A DNA stretch of 64,000 bases. Source: JAYPHU01 sp964611435 (lineage in GTDB: Bacteria > Pseudomonadota > Alphaproteobacteria > Rhodospirillales > UBA2165). Position numbers and translations under genes: made by a program. Shown piece by piece: positions 42,297-50,505 of this stretch (positions are counted from its first letter, which is position 1; each line of letters begins with the position of its first letter). The stretch spans positions 1 to 64,000 of the forward strand of contig CAZSXT010000008.1 of the NCBI GenBank assembly GCA_964611435.1. The letters run 5' to 3'. The notes beneath the pieces are model-generated. The model searched no databases. It was not told the origin of the DNA and was given only the letters and a program-made list of their open reading frames with translations.

Positions 42297-43610
42297 GTGC
42301 GCTGTATGATTGAGCCCATGTCAGTTCCCGCCCCATTTCCCGCCCGCGTCCATATCTTCGGTGCGGGCATGGCTGGTCTTGGCGCTGCGGTACGCTGTTT
42401 GGAATTGGGCCTGCAGGTGAGCCTCCATGAATCGACCAATCATGCAGGCGGACGCTGCCGCTCTCTTTATGACGACAAAATCGGGAGGTTGATCGACAAC
42501 GGCAACCATCTGGTCCTTGGCGGCAACCCGTCTTTGTTTGAGTACCTTCGGACCATCGGCAGCAATCATCTGCTGGAACCTGGCGACATCGCCTTTCCGT
42601 TCATTGACCTTTCCACGAACGAAGCGTGGACGCTACAGCCCGGTAGCGTCAAAATCCCACTTTGGCTGCTGATGCCCTGGCGGCGCGTTCCCGGCACGTC
42701 TTTCAGTGATTACAAGTTGATGGAGGAGCTGGCAGAACTGCGTGAAGATCATTTCCTGGGCGAGCTGGTCGAAGCCAGCACCCCCATTTTTACACGGTTT
42801 TGGGAACCCTTGTGCGCGGCCGTATTAAATACCTCCGCCGAGGAAGGGTCGGCAAAGCTGATCGGGAAAATGCTGGAACGCACCATGTTGCGTGGTCCCA
42901 TGTTCGCCCGGCCGTTTTTCATGCCCGAAGGCCTTTCGGCGAGTCTGGTAGACCCGGCGGTTGCTTACATCCAAAAACGCCAGGGAGAGGTCGAGTTCGG
43001 TTCACGCATTACCTCATTGCACATTAAAGACGATCTGGTCGCCGGCTTTGAGGCGGACGGGCAGAAGAACGATCTGAAGGAGAACGAGGCTGTCATCCTG
43101 GCCCTGCCGCCTAGGGAAGTCTCCCTCTTGGTGCCGGAACAGATTGTTCCAACGGAGTTCCGGCCTATCGTCAACGTGCATTTCAGGGTGGAGAAAGGTG
43201 TTTCCCTTCCGGACGGGGTCCCGTTCCTAGGCCTGATCGGTGGCGTCGGTCACTGGCTATTTCAACGGGGCGACGTCATCTCCGTGACCGTGAGCGCGGC
43301 GCAAACATTGGCGGAACAATCCGCGGAATCGATTGCGGAAAAAATTTGGCCGGAGATCGCACAAGTCACGAACTCGGATAGGTCCGTGATCCCGCCCTAT
43401 CGGGTCATCAAGGAAAAAAGAGCCACAATCGCCCAAACGCCAAAGCAGGTCCGGCGCCGGCCCGATTCGGCGACTCGTTGGAAAAATCTCTTTCTCGCCG
43501 GTGACTGGACCAACACCGAATTACCGGCGACCATTGAAGGCGCGGTGCGATCCGGCCAGAAAGCCGCAGAATCCTTGAGCATCTGGAATGCCTCGTTAAT
43601 AAATCGGTAA
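42297..43610 (+). CDS. hpnE: Hydroxysqualene dehydroxylase
   Basis: HpnE reduces hydroxysqualene to squalene, the last step of the HpnC-HpnD-HpnE route that feeds hopanoid synthesis. The 437-residue flavoprotein has the FAD motif VHIFGAGMAGLGAAVR, GGRCRSLYD, the HpnE-type NGNHLVLGGNPSLFEYL, and the C-terminal FLAGDWTNTELPATIEGAVRSG (core LFLAGDWTNTELPATIEGAV). The start is uncertain: GTG 42297, ATG 42306 and ATG 42318 are in frame, with no strong Shine-Dalgarno. hpnC and hpnD are not in the window. Together with the HpnN-like exporter it indicates a hopanoid-making organism. Confidence 0.88.
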   Translation: MRCMIEPMSVPAPFPARVHIFGAGMAGLGAAVRCLELGLQVSLHESTNHAGGRCRSLYDDKIGRLIDNGNHLVLGGNPSLFEYLRTIGSNHLLEPGDIAFPFIDLSTNEAWTLQPGSVKIPLWLLMPWRRVPGTSFSDYKLMEELAELREDHFLGELVEASTPIFTRFWEPLCAAVLNTSAEEGSAKLIGKMLERTMLRGPMFARPFFMPEGLSASLVDPAVAYIQKRQGEVEFGSRITSLHIKDDLVAGFEADGQKNDLKENEAVILALPPREVSLLVPEQIVPTEFRPIVNVHFRVEKGVSLPDGVPFLGLIGGVGHWLFQRGDVISVTVSAAQTLAEQSAESIAEKIWPEIAQVTNSDRSVIPPYRVIKEKRATIAQTPKQVRRRPDSATRWKNLFLAGDWTNTELPATIEGAVRSGQKAAESLSIWNASLINR

Positions 43611-43725
43611 GCCTTGGGCCACTAGGTTGGGATCTTGCTGTACTTCGTTCAGCGAGTGGACCTACAATGGCGCCAAGCTTTTGTACGCATCCACGATCAT
43701 AGGGAAGAGAAAGGGGAGTTATCTC

Positions 43726-43818
43726 ATGAATCCATTAGGTTCATTGCAATCAGCCATCATCAGCGGGCTGATTTTAACAGTTATCATGGTGTTCGTCGTG
43801 AACGCCATCGGTTCTTAA
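43726..43818 (+). CDS. 30-residue single-span membrane peptide
   Basis: A very short gene with a strong Shine-Dalgarno (AAGGGGAG about 8 bases before ATG 43726). The product is MNPLGSLQSAIISGLILTVI followed by MVFVVNAIGS, a polar head plus one membrane helix. The PuuD-like gene begins 25 bases after its stop with its own ribosome site, so both are probably on one transcript. Small subunits of this kind often accompany membrane complexes. Its function is not known. Confidence 0.65.
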   Translation: MNPLGSLQSAIISGLILTVIMVFVVNAIGS

Positions 43819-43843
43819 TCAGAGGGGATAAGGGAGAGTTATC

Positions 43844-44350
43844 ATGGAATTTGGTTATGACTTTTGGACCTTTATCGTCCGCTGGTTACACGTCCTGAGC
43901 GGCGTGATGTGGATCGGCCTGTTGTGGTATTTCAACTTCGTGCAGACGCCGACCGTTCCGAAGATGCCGGACGAACTGAAGCCGGCGATTCCGAAGTTCA
44001 TCCTACCGGAAGCCCTGTTCTGGTTCCGCTGGGCGGCGCTGTCCACGGTGATCTGGGGCCTTATCCTGGCGCACATGAACGGCTATCTCGGCGAAGCGCT
44101 GGCCATTGGCCTACTCGACAGTTCAGCCAAACATGCCTCCATCGGTATCGGCATGTGGTTCGGACTGATCATGGCGTTCAATGTCTGGTTCATCATTTGG
44201 CCGAACCAGCAGAAGGTCATGGGTATGAAGGAAGCCAGCGCCGACGAAAAGGCGGCCGCCGCGAAAGCCGCCGGCATGGCGTCGCGGACCAACACCTTGC
44301 TGTCGATTCCGATGCTCTATGCCATGGTTTCGGCGCAGAACCTCTACTAA
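43844..44350 (+). CDS. PuuD-like (urate hydroxylase N-terminal) membrane protein
   Basis: A 168-residue membrane protein with four predicted helices and the family motifs RWLHVLSGVMWIGLLWYFNF and later WFGLIMAFNVWFIIWPNQQK. It matches only the membrane part of PuuD; the cytochrome-c domain of full-length urate hydroxylase is absent. Conserved His and Trp residues in the helices may bind heme. Urate oxidation should not be assumed, because no purine-catabolism genes are nearby. It follows the 30-residue peptide gene and ends before a strong terminator. Confidence 0.8.
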   Translation: MEFGYDFWTFIVRWLHVLSGVMWIGLLWYFNFVQTPTVPKMPDELKPAIPKFILPEALFWFRWAALSTVIWGLILAHMNGYLGEALAIGLLDSSAKHASIGIGMWFGLIMAFNVWFIIWPNQQKVMGMKEASADEKAAAAKAAGMASRTNTLLSIPMLYAMVSAQNLY

Positions 44351-44384
44351 GGTTCACACAGATATCCCTCTCAGGAGGGCGGAG

Positions 44385-44410
44385 AACGGGGCCAAACGGC
44401 CCCGTTTTTT
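44385..44410 (+). terminator. Rho-independent terminator of the PuuD-like transcript
   Basis: AACGGGGCC (44385-44393) and GGCCCCGTT (44398-44406) form a perfect 9-bp stem with loop AAAC, followed by six T (44405-44410). It lies 35 bases after the PuuD-like stop codon. This is the clearest intrinsic terminator in the window. Confidence 0.92.
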
Positions 44411-44466
44411 GTTGTGTGTGATCCAGGTCATATCGCCAGGAGTGGGCGGGCTTTAGTCTGGACCCC

Positions 44467-44775
44467 ATGACAATTTCCGCCCTTTCCACCGCCGTTTCCG
44501 GCCTACTTGCCAGCGCCCAACAGTTCCGGCAGTCCGCCCACAATGTGGTGAACATCAACTCGGACAATTTCCAGGCGCACGACGTCCGCACGGTCACCCA
44601 GGTCTCCGCCGGGCAGGCCGCCGGCGTCACCACCAAGACCGTACCGGTGGACGAAACGAGCTATGTCAGGGAGTTCGTGGTGCAGTCCAGCGCGAAGGTC
44701 GCCTATGCAGCAAACGCCCGGGTGATCTCCTCGGTTGAAGAGTCCCTAGGCGCGCTATTGGATATTTCCGCCTGA
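44467..44775 (+). CDS. Short flagellar basal-body rod-like protein
   Basis: A 102-residue protein. The N-terminal part ISALSTAVSGLLASAQQFRQ followed by SAHNVVNINSDNFQ is the flagellar rod/hook N-terminal motif. The C-terminal part, FVVQSSAKVAYAANARVISS then LLDISA, resembles the paired C-terminal helix. The length is only the coiled-coil core without the middle domain of FlgB, FlgC or FlgF. It may be an orphan axial-type protein. Its stop abuts the stop of the convergent glycosyltransferase gene. No other flagellar gene is in the window. Confidence 0.75.
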   Translation: MTISALSTAVSGLLASAQQFRQSAHNVVNINSDNFQAHDVRTVTQVSAGQAAGVTTKTVPVDETSYVREFVVQSSAKVAYAANARVISSVEESLGALLDISA

Positions 44776-45936
44776 TTACAATAAGTCGTAGAGGTATCCG
44801 CTCAGCTCCGCCATGCGGTGCGCGGCGGTATGGTGCGCCAGGAACCGGCGGTGTCCGGCCTCGGCGATTTTGGCGGCCTCATCCGGTACGGCGGCAAACC
44901 GGTCAATAATCTCGCCGATCTCTTCCAAAGACTGGAAGTAAATGACCTCGTTGTCCGGCTCATAGAGGCTGACCGCGTCATCCCGCCAATCCGTGACCGC
45001 CAGGGCCCGGCTGGCGGTAATCTGAAACACCCGGTGATGGCAGGACCGGGGCCAGGGCGTGCAATTCAAGTTCACGGTGGCGGAACAGAATACCGGCGAG
45101 AGGTCATGCCATGCCCGCCCTTCGTGCATGGTGACGTTTGGCCGGTCAAAACCGGCGGAGCCGATGCCTGTGATGTGGATGTCGCGGTCGCCCACGGCTT
45201 CCACCACCAGTTCCCGGATCAGTGCTTTTTGTTCGAAATACTGATCGTGCGATATCAATGAAAACGGCAGGGCATGCGGATCCCAGTCGACCGCCAGGGC
45301 ATCGAACACGTCTACATGGTCTTTGATTTGCCGAAGTTCCGAGAGAACGCTGTCTGCCGCCTCGTTCATATGCCGGTCCCAGAACATCCGCCACTTCTGC
45401 CGCTCTGCCCCGTACGCGTTGACCGTCGCGGCAAAACTGGTCGTACAATCGAGGTCAGCGACGGGATCAACGGGTTTGAATATATCCGGATCGATATGCC
45501 AGGGCGGCAAATAGACGAGGTTATCATATCCCAGACCTGACATCTGCTCGATCACTCGCGTATCGGCAATGAACATGGCGCGATGCGTGGCCTTGTCCAA
45601 ATCTTTCAGAAGGAAAAGATGTTTTACCGGGTTATCTGTCCACAGACTGACATAAGGCAGCCCGGCCTCGTCCAAGAAAAAAGGGCCGGTCTCCGTCATC
45701 AGGAAATTCTGGAGCGTAGAGCCCCACAGCACCGCCACATGAAAATCGAGGCGATCAACGATCTTACGGTAGCCCTCCACCGGCAATGGCTCGTCCACAT
45801 AGACCACCTCGTGCCCCAGGTCCGCCAAAGCCTGCAACGCCGGCGCGCGCTGAGCATCCCAGCGCCCCCGCAGGATGGAAAGAATGGTCAGCGGCCTGTC
45901 AAGCTTGGCCCCGGTCCGATTTTCGATGATCCGCAT
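44776..45936 (-). CDS. CgeB-like glycosyltransferase
   Basis: A 386-residue GT-B-type protein. The N-terminal half has LTILSILRGRWDAQRAPALQ and VAVLWGSTLQNFLMTETG; the C-terminal half has NLNCTPWPRSCHHRVFQITA, the donor-binding equivalent found in CgeB-like enzymes (glycosyltransferase family 1-like). Such proteins are common in loci for surface-layer or flagellin glycosylation. Donor and acceptor are unknown. It is the last gene of a leftward run from secF and follows the GT2 gene by 19 bases. Confidence 0.75.
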   Translation of the reverse strand: MRIIENRTGAKLDRPLTILSILRGRWDAQRAPALQALADLGHEVVYVDEPLPVEGYRKIVDRLDFHVAVLWGSTLQNFLMTETGPFFLDEAGLPYVSLWTDNPVKHLFLLKDLDKATHRAMFIADTRVIEQMSGLGYDNLVYLPPWHIDPDIFKPVDPVADLDCTTSFAATVNAYGAERQKWRMFWDRHMNEAADSVLSELRQIKDHVDVFDALAVDWDPHALPFSLISHDQYFEQKALIRELVVEAVGDRDIHITGIGSAGFDRPNVTMHEGRAWHDLSPVFCSATVNLNCTPWPRSCHHRVFQITASRALAVTDWRDDAVSLYEPDNEVIYFQSLEEIGEIIDRFAAVPDEAAKIAEAGHRRFLAHHTAAHRMAELSGYLYDLL

Positions 45937-45955
45937 CTAGACGTGTCGTCCGTAT

Positions 45956-47002
45956 CTAATTCCCGCCCCGGCGCCAGTCACCGGAGCCGCTGCCCGACTG
46001 GCGATAGTCATCGAATGCCGGGTGGGTATAACAGCTATCAAGATCGAGATAATTTTCCCTTAAAACCCATTTCCGGAAAGCCGGATCATTTTCGAATTCT
46101 GAAAGGTGTTTCTCAAACCCCGCGCTGAGTCCGTCCTTGATCGCCTCGAAAACCTCGACCGGCGCTTTCTCCGGTTCGGTGAAATACCGGCGAGTCATCT
46201 CGATCACTTCCTCCTCCGCGGGGCGGGAATAAGCCTCACCGGATTTACGCAGAGTCTGAAAACTTCGAGCGAAGGCTGTTGTGAGAAACTTGGCGGAAAT
46301 ACCGGCGAGGGTCATCCTCGCCTGCGGAATTTGGTGACTCACCCCTGCGAGGGGATGGTAGAGAGCCTTGTACCCCCGAGCCGCCACTTCGCGCCCGACA
46401 TGCACTTCTCCGTCACCGTAAAAATGCAGCAAGCTTGGCGGCATGGCCCCGGGATGAAATCCGCCGATTTCCAGCAACAATTCCCGCCGTATGGAAAAAT
46501 TCGTTCCCCAGACAAAGTTTGCCGGTATCTCCATTATAGATGAGCCGCAATCCAGCATTCCCAAGAACGGTAACGTCTGACTGCCGGGTTCTCCCAGCTT
46601 CATGCTGTCCAACCAGTCGGGCGGCGCGGATTCGAATGCCAGTTCAATTGGCCCTGTAACCATACCCACGATCTGATGCCTGTAGGCATCTTCCAATCCG
46701 GCCAACCAGGTGGGGATCGGCTCTGCGTCATCGTCGATAAAACACGTAACCACCCCTTGGGCGATCTCCAGCGCCCGATGCCATCCGACCATCTGCCCCG
46801 GCCGCGCATCAAACAAATAGGTAAAATTGGGAAACGAGTCCCGGAAGTTTTCGGCCACCTGTTTGGTGTCGTCGGTCGAGCCGTTGTCGGCCACGATGAT
46901 CTCGCAGCGGGAAAGGTCAAAGTCCTGACCAGCCAATGCATTGAGGCCCCGCGCCAGGCTTTGGGCGCGGTTGCAAGTGACTATGGTAATCGAGAATTCC
47001 AT
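45956..47002 (-). CDS. Family 2 glycosyltransferase
   Basis: A 348-residue GT-A enzyme. It starts FSITIVTCNRAQSLARGLNA and has the nucleotide-binding VADNGSTDDT (about residues 38-47), the metal motif CFIDDDAEP (about 93-101) and a catalytic-region LHFYGDGEVH (about 215-224). The C-terminal 100 residues are helical. No membrane segment is present. It begins 3 bases after the stop of the TPR-containing gene. A role in glycosylating a surface protein or polysaccharide is inferred from context. Confidence 0.87.
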   Translation of the reverse strand: MEFSITIVTCNRAQSLARGLNALAGQDFDLSRCEIIVADNGSTDDTKQVAENFRDSFPNFTYLFDARPGQMVGWHRALEIAQGVVTCFIDDDAEPIPTWLAGLEDAYRHQIVGMVTGPIELAFESAPPDWLDSMKLGEPGSQTLPFLGMLDCGSSIMEIPANFVWGTNFSIRRELLLEIGGFHPGAMPPSLLHFYGDGEVHVGREVAARGYKALYHPLAGVSHQIPQARMTLAGISAKFLTTAFARSFQTLRKSGEAYSRPAEEEVIEMTRRYFTEPEKAPVEVFEAIKDGLSAGFEKHLSEFENDPAFRKWVLRENYLDLDSCYTHPAFDDYRQSGSGSGDWRRGGN

Positions 47003-47005
47003 TCC

Positions 47006-49138
47006 CTATAACCACCCGCTTTCAATCATCTGATCCAGCATGTCGCGGCTCCAATCAGACAGCAAACCACGATGTTTTTGGGCAGCGTCTCTGGTGTCCG
47101 CCGTCGCATCCAATGGCGTGCCGTCCGACTTTCTGCAACGCCCATAAAACAGAACAAACCGCCGGAGGATATCACGCGCAGCCGCCTCATTGTCCCGGTA
47201 CAGTTCCGCCTCTATTCCGTCGGCGAGGAGATCAAGGATCAACGGCGGATATAGATTTACGGCGGCATAAAATGATTCAAGCACCCGATCAAAATCTCCC
47301 GTGCGGCGCAAAACCGCGACGCTCAACTGGTGAGCAGGAAAATTCTCCGGCCAAAGGTCTACGGCCTGTTCGACATAATGAAGCGCTGTGGCCTGATCCC
47401 CGTTATCCAGCGCCGCCTGCGCCAAGTATGTTCGCGCAGTAGATGCAAACTGATTGATCACCGTGAACCCCGGTTCCCGGCCTCGCGCAATGTCCACCGC
47501 GGTGTGGTAAAAATCGCCATAGGGGAACATGTCGGCGAGAACCCTTACACGATGGCTGAGTAAGGCATCACGGCGCGGATCAAACTCCCAGGCCTTCTCT
47601 ATATCGAGGAACTTCTCAAACTGGGCCATTGCCTGATCACGCTTGCCAAAGACCCATAGTGCTCGGGCAAAGTTAAACGCCAGGGCCGCGTTGTCCGGAA
47701 ACCGGTCGATACCGGTTTCAAAGGCGTTCAGGCAGAGATTACCCAGCTTCTGGTCGGTTTGGGCCAGAATGGCTGCGTAAAATCCCGCCATCCCCGCGAA
47801 GTTAAACTGGGCTCCCGTGGTCGGGTCTTTCAGATTGTGTTTAATGCTGGCTGTATAAATGTTAACCCCGGTCGCGACATCGTGGCCCCTAAGATCAATG
47901 GCCGTGGCATGCGGCAAAGACGTCTCCTCCCGTTCCGGGATCAACAGAGTCTGATATAAACAGAACTTAAGAAACCGTTCTTCCCGCTCGGGCGACGGCC
48001 AGGCAAGCTCCGCGAAACCGCTTAAATCATCATCGTTAGGACGGGCCGCGAGCAAAAGGCGGATTTTCTCTTCCGGCTGTTCCGTTCCAATTGATTGATA
48101 ATAGTCTTCATCGTCCCCCAGCAAAGCGCCGCATATTCCCTGCTCCGGCGCCAGGGCGCGGGCGCCGAACCGGATCGCATCGAACGCGCGGGTCTGGATC
48201 CCGCCGCCGTAGCGCCAGAACAAGGGAACACTTTTGGCCGATGACATAAGTTCTATGAAATCCGCATCCGGCACATAACCGTCAAATATCTGGATGTTCA
48301 GTTCGGGGTCATCCACGCCCGCCATGCGAAAGAGTTGCTGCGCCTTGTCCCGCATATACGGGGTAAAGGCCCGGCCCGTGAAGAGAATATCGCAGGGCCG
48401 CTCTCCCCCGGCCTGAAATTGATCTGCGAACCCATAGCCTTCGTGTCCGGGTATTGCGGCCAAACGACCCGAATAGAGGTCCGACAACTCGTCATGTTCC
48501 GCGGCGCTATTCATGACGATCACGTCGGCCCGGGATAAATCGTCGTACCGCGTCGCCAGAAAATAATCATGATCGCCAGCCCAAAAGACCGTGGGGATAT
48601 CCGTATCGAAAGTTCCCGGCGGCAGGAACAGCCCGTTGCAATCGAGACACAGAACAAGTTTGGGTGAAAAACCGTCCGGCAGTGACGCCAACACCTCCTC
48701 GAACGGTGTCCCGAACTCTTCCGGCGACAAACACTTCTCGATGACCCGAAATCCTTTGGCGTTCGCGTATTCCACGGCCTTGTCAGAACTCGGCATGCTC
48801 AGGATCAAAATATCGATAAGGCCGGTGTCGGGGTTTTGGAATTGCCGGGAAAAATCGTCGTCCTGTCCTAAACACCACCGGGCGAGAGAGGCAATTTGAT
48901 CATCCTCTTCCGACTCTAGCCCGGCTTTCTCCAGTGTCGCCAAACCCGGCGCCACGGCCCCGCACAAAATTTGCGCCTTGGCTCTGAGGCGGAAGTCTTC
49001 ATTCGGACATCGTGAAAATGCTGCAGGATAATTGCCGATTTCAAACGCAGCCTCGGCAGTCAAATCATCCGCAACCTCTTTCGGTGGGCGGACCTGGGGG
49101 TCAATCTTGTCTGTGGAGAAATCCTCGAACCAATCCAT
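47006..49138 (-). CDS. Glycosyltransferase-like protein fused to TPR region
   Basis: A 710-residue cytoplasmic protein. Residues about 100-400 look like a GT-B glycosyltransferase of the CgeB type (ERPCDILFTGRAFTPYMRDK; FWRYGGGIQTRAFDAIRFGA as donor-site pattern). Residues about 450-650 are TPR-like helices (DNAALAFNFARALWVFGKRD; RTYLAQAALDNGDQATALHY). TPR-linked transferases such as OGT modify proteins, which would fit flagellin or surface-protein targets. The GT motifs are degenerate, so catalysis is uncertain. It starts 9 bases after the Mth938-like gene and is followed closely by the GT2 gene. Confidence 0.65.
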   Translation of the reverse strand: MDWFEDFSTDKIDPQVRPPKEVADDLTAEAAFEIGNYPAAFSRCPNEDFRLRAKAQILCGAVAPGLATLEKAGLESEEDDQIASLARWCLGQDDDFSRQFQNPDTGLIDILILSMPSSDKAVEYANAKGFRVIEKCLSPEEFGTPFEEVLASLPDGFSPKLVLCLDCNGLFLPPGTFDTDIPTVFWAGDHDYFLATRYDDLSRADVIVMNSAAEHDELSDLYSGRLAAIPGHEGYGFADQFQAGGERPCDILFTGRAFTPYMRDKAQQLFRMAGVDDPELNIQIFDGYVPDADFIELMSSAKSVPLFWRYGGGIQTRAFDAIRFGARALAPEQGICGALLGDDEDYYQSIGTEQPEEKIRLLLAARPNDDDLSGFAELAWPSPEREERFLKFCLYQTLLIPEREETSLPHATAIDLRGHDVATGVNIYTASIKHNLKDPTTGAQFNFAGMAGFYAAILAQTDQKLGNLCLNAFETGIDRFPDNAALAFNFARALWVFGKRDQAMAQFEKFLDIEKAWEFDPRRDALLSHRVRVLADMFPYGDFYHTAVDIARGREPGFTVINQFASTARTYLAQAALDNGDQATALHYVEQAVDLWPENFPAHQLSVAVLRRTGDFDRVLESFYAAVNLYPPLILDLLADGIEAELYRDNEAAARDILRRFVLFYGRCRKSDGTPLDATADTRDAAQKHRGLLSDWSRDMLDQMIESGWL

Positions 49139-49147
49139 AGGCGGAGA

Positions 49148-49531
49148 TCATCCTACCGGCAATAGCGCCGCCGCTACCCGGCGGTCCTCGCCCAGCAAAA
49201 CATTGAATGTTCGACACGCAGCGCCGGTGTCCATCGCCTCGATGGTAATCCCAACCTCCCGCAAGGCATCCCGCAGATTTGGGTGGATGAACTGACCGGT
49301 GTCGCCGCACCCCAATAAAAGTATATCCACCGGGTCTTCCAGAGCGAGGACAGGTTCGAAATCGTCTTGAGTAAAGTTCGGTGGATCGGCAGGCGACCAG
49401 GCTTGCGTCTTTTCGGGGAAAATGACAACCGGGCCGGTAAACACGATGTCGCTAATTGTAAATTGGCCATCACCGTAACTTTGGATCAGTTGACGCCCGG
49501 CGGGCACCATCGGTGAAATGTCCAAAGACAC
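49148..49531 (-). CDS. Mth938-like domain protein (NDUFAF3 type)
   Basis: A 127-residue protein with the Mth938/DUF498 fold: IQSYGDGQFTISDIVFTGPV, DILLLGCGDTGQFIHPNL, and TGAACRTFNVLLGEDRRVAA. The mitochondrial relative NDUFAF3 is an assembly factor for respiratory complex I. The gene commonly follows secF in alphaproteobacteria, as here (26 bases). Its precise role in bacteria is not settled. Confidence 0.9.
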   Translation of the reverse strand: MSLDISPMVPAGRQLIQSYGDGQFTISDIVFTGPVVIFPEKTQAWSPADPPNFTQDDFEPVLALEDPVDILLLGCGDTGQFIHPNLRDALREVGITIEAMDTGAACRTFNVLLGEDRRVAAALLPVG

Positions 49532-49557
49532 GTGGCTATCCCTCTATCGGGCAATCG

Positions 49558-50496
49558 CTAGTCTGCGGTTTCACCTACGGGCGCACCGCCGCTGCTGTTT
49601 GCTGTACCGCGATTGACACTTAGATAAACAAGCAAAGGCACGGCGACACAAATCGAGGAATAGGTGCCGATCAGAACGCCCCATATCATGCCGAAGCTAA
49701 ACCCGCGGATTACCTCTCCGCCCAAAATGTAGAGCGAGCCCAAGGCCAGCAGAGTAGTCACACTGGTCATCACCGTCCGGGACAGGGTTTCGTTGATGCT
49801 CTCGTTAAGCAGTTCTTTGAGCGGCTTGGTCTTATATTTCCGCAGGTTTTCACGCACCCGGTCAAACACCACCACCGTATCATTGATGGAATAGCCCGCG
49901 ATGGTCAGGATTGCGGCAACCGTGGACAGGTTAAATTCAAGCCCGGTGAGGGAGAATATCCCTATGGTCGTCAGAACATCGTGGGTCAACGCGACGATGG
50001 CGCAGATGCCGAACTGCCATTCAAACCTGAACCAGATATAGGCCAGGATGCCAATAATCGCAAAAATAACCGCCAGGACGCCATCAAATAACAGCTCCTC
50101 ACTGACCTTGGGTCCAACAAATTCTGTCCGCCGGTATTCCACGTTGTCCGGCAAAGCGGACTTCACCTTTTCAACGGCAACTTGCTGAGCGCCCTCCCCG
50201 CCGTCCTGTTTTTGAACGCGGATCAGGAAGTCAGTCGGCTGCCCGAATTCCTGCAACGAAACTTCACCCAGCCCCAGGCCCGACAGATCATTTCGCATCT
50301 GGCTGATATTGCCGGTCTCCGGCGTACGGATTTCAATCAGGATACCGCCTTGGAAATCAATGCCGTAGTTGAGACTCTTGGTCATAAACAGACCTAGGGA
50401 GAAGATGACCAAAACGGCCGAGAGCATCAGGAATAGCTTATGCTTCCCGATAAAGTTCAGGTTCGGTTTGATGGGGATGAGGTTTATGGGTTTCAC
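49558..50496 (-). CDS. secF: Protein-export membrane protein SecF
   Basis: SecF with SecD uses the proton gradient to help proteins leave the SecYEG channel on the periplasmic side. The 312-residue protein has the family start LNFIGKHKLFLMLSAVLVIF, the first periplasmic segment with GIDFQGGILIEIRTPETG, and the helices with GYSINDTVVVFDRVRENL and SLYILGGEVIRGFSFGMI. Six helices are expected. secD lies 9 bases upstream. Confidence 0.97.
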   Translation of the reverse strand: MKPINLIPIKPNLNFIGKHKLFLMLSAVLVIFSLGLFMTKSLNYGIDFQGGILIEIRTPETGNISQMRNDLSGLGLGEVSLQEFGQPTDFLIRVQKQDGGEGAQQVAVEKVKSALPDNVEYRRTEFVGPKVSEELLFDGVLAVIFAIIGILAYIWFRFEWQFGICAIVALTHDVLTTIGIFSLTGLEFNLSTVAAILTIAGYSINDTVVVFDRVRENLRKYKTKPLKELLNESINETLSRTVMTSVTTLLALGSLYILGGEVIRGFSFGMIWGVLIGTYSSICVAVPLLVYLSVNRGTANSSGGAPVGETAD

Positions 50497-50505
50497 GTCA
50501 TCCTC

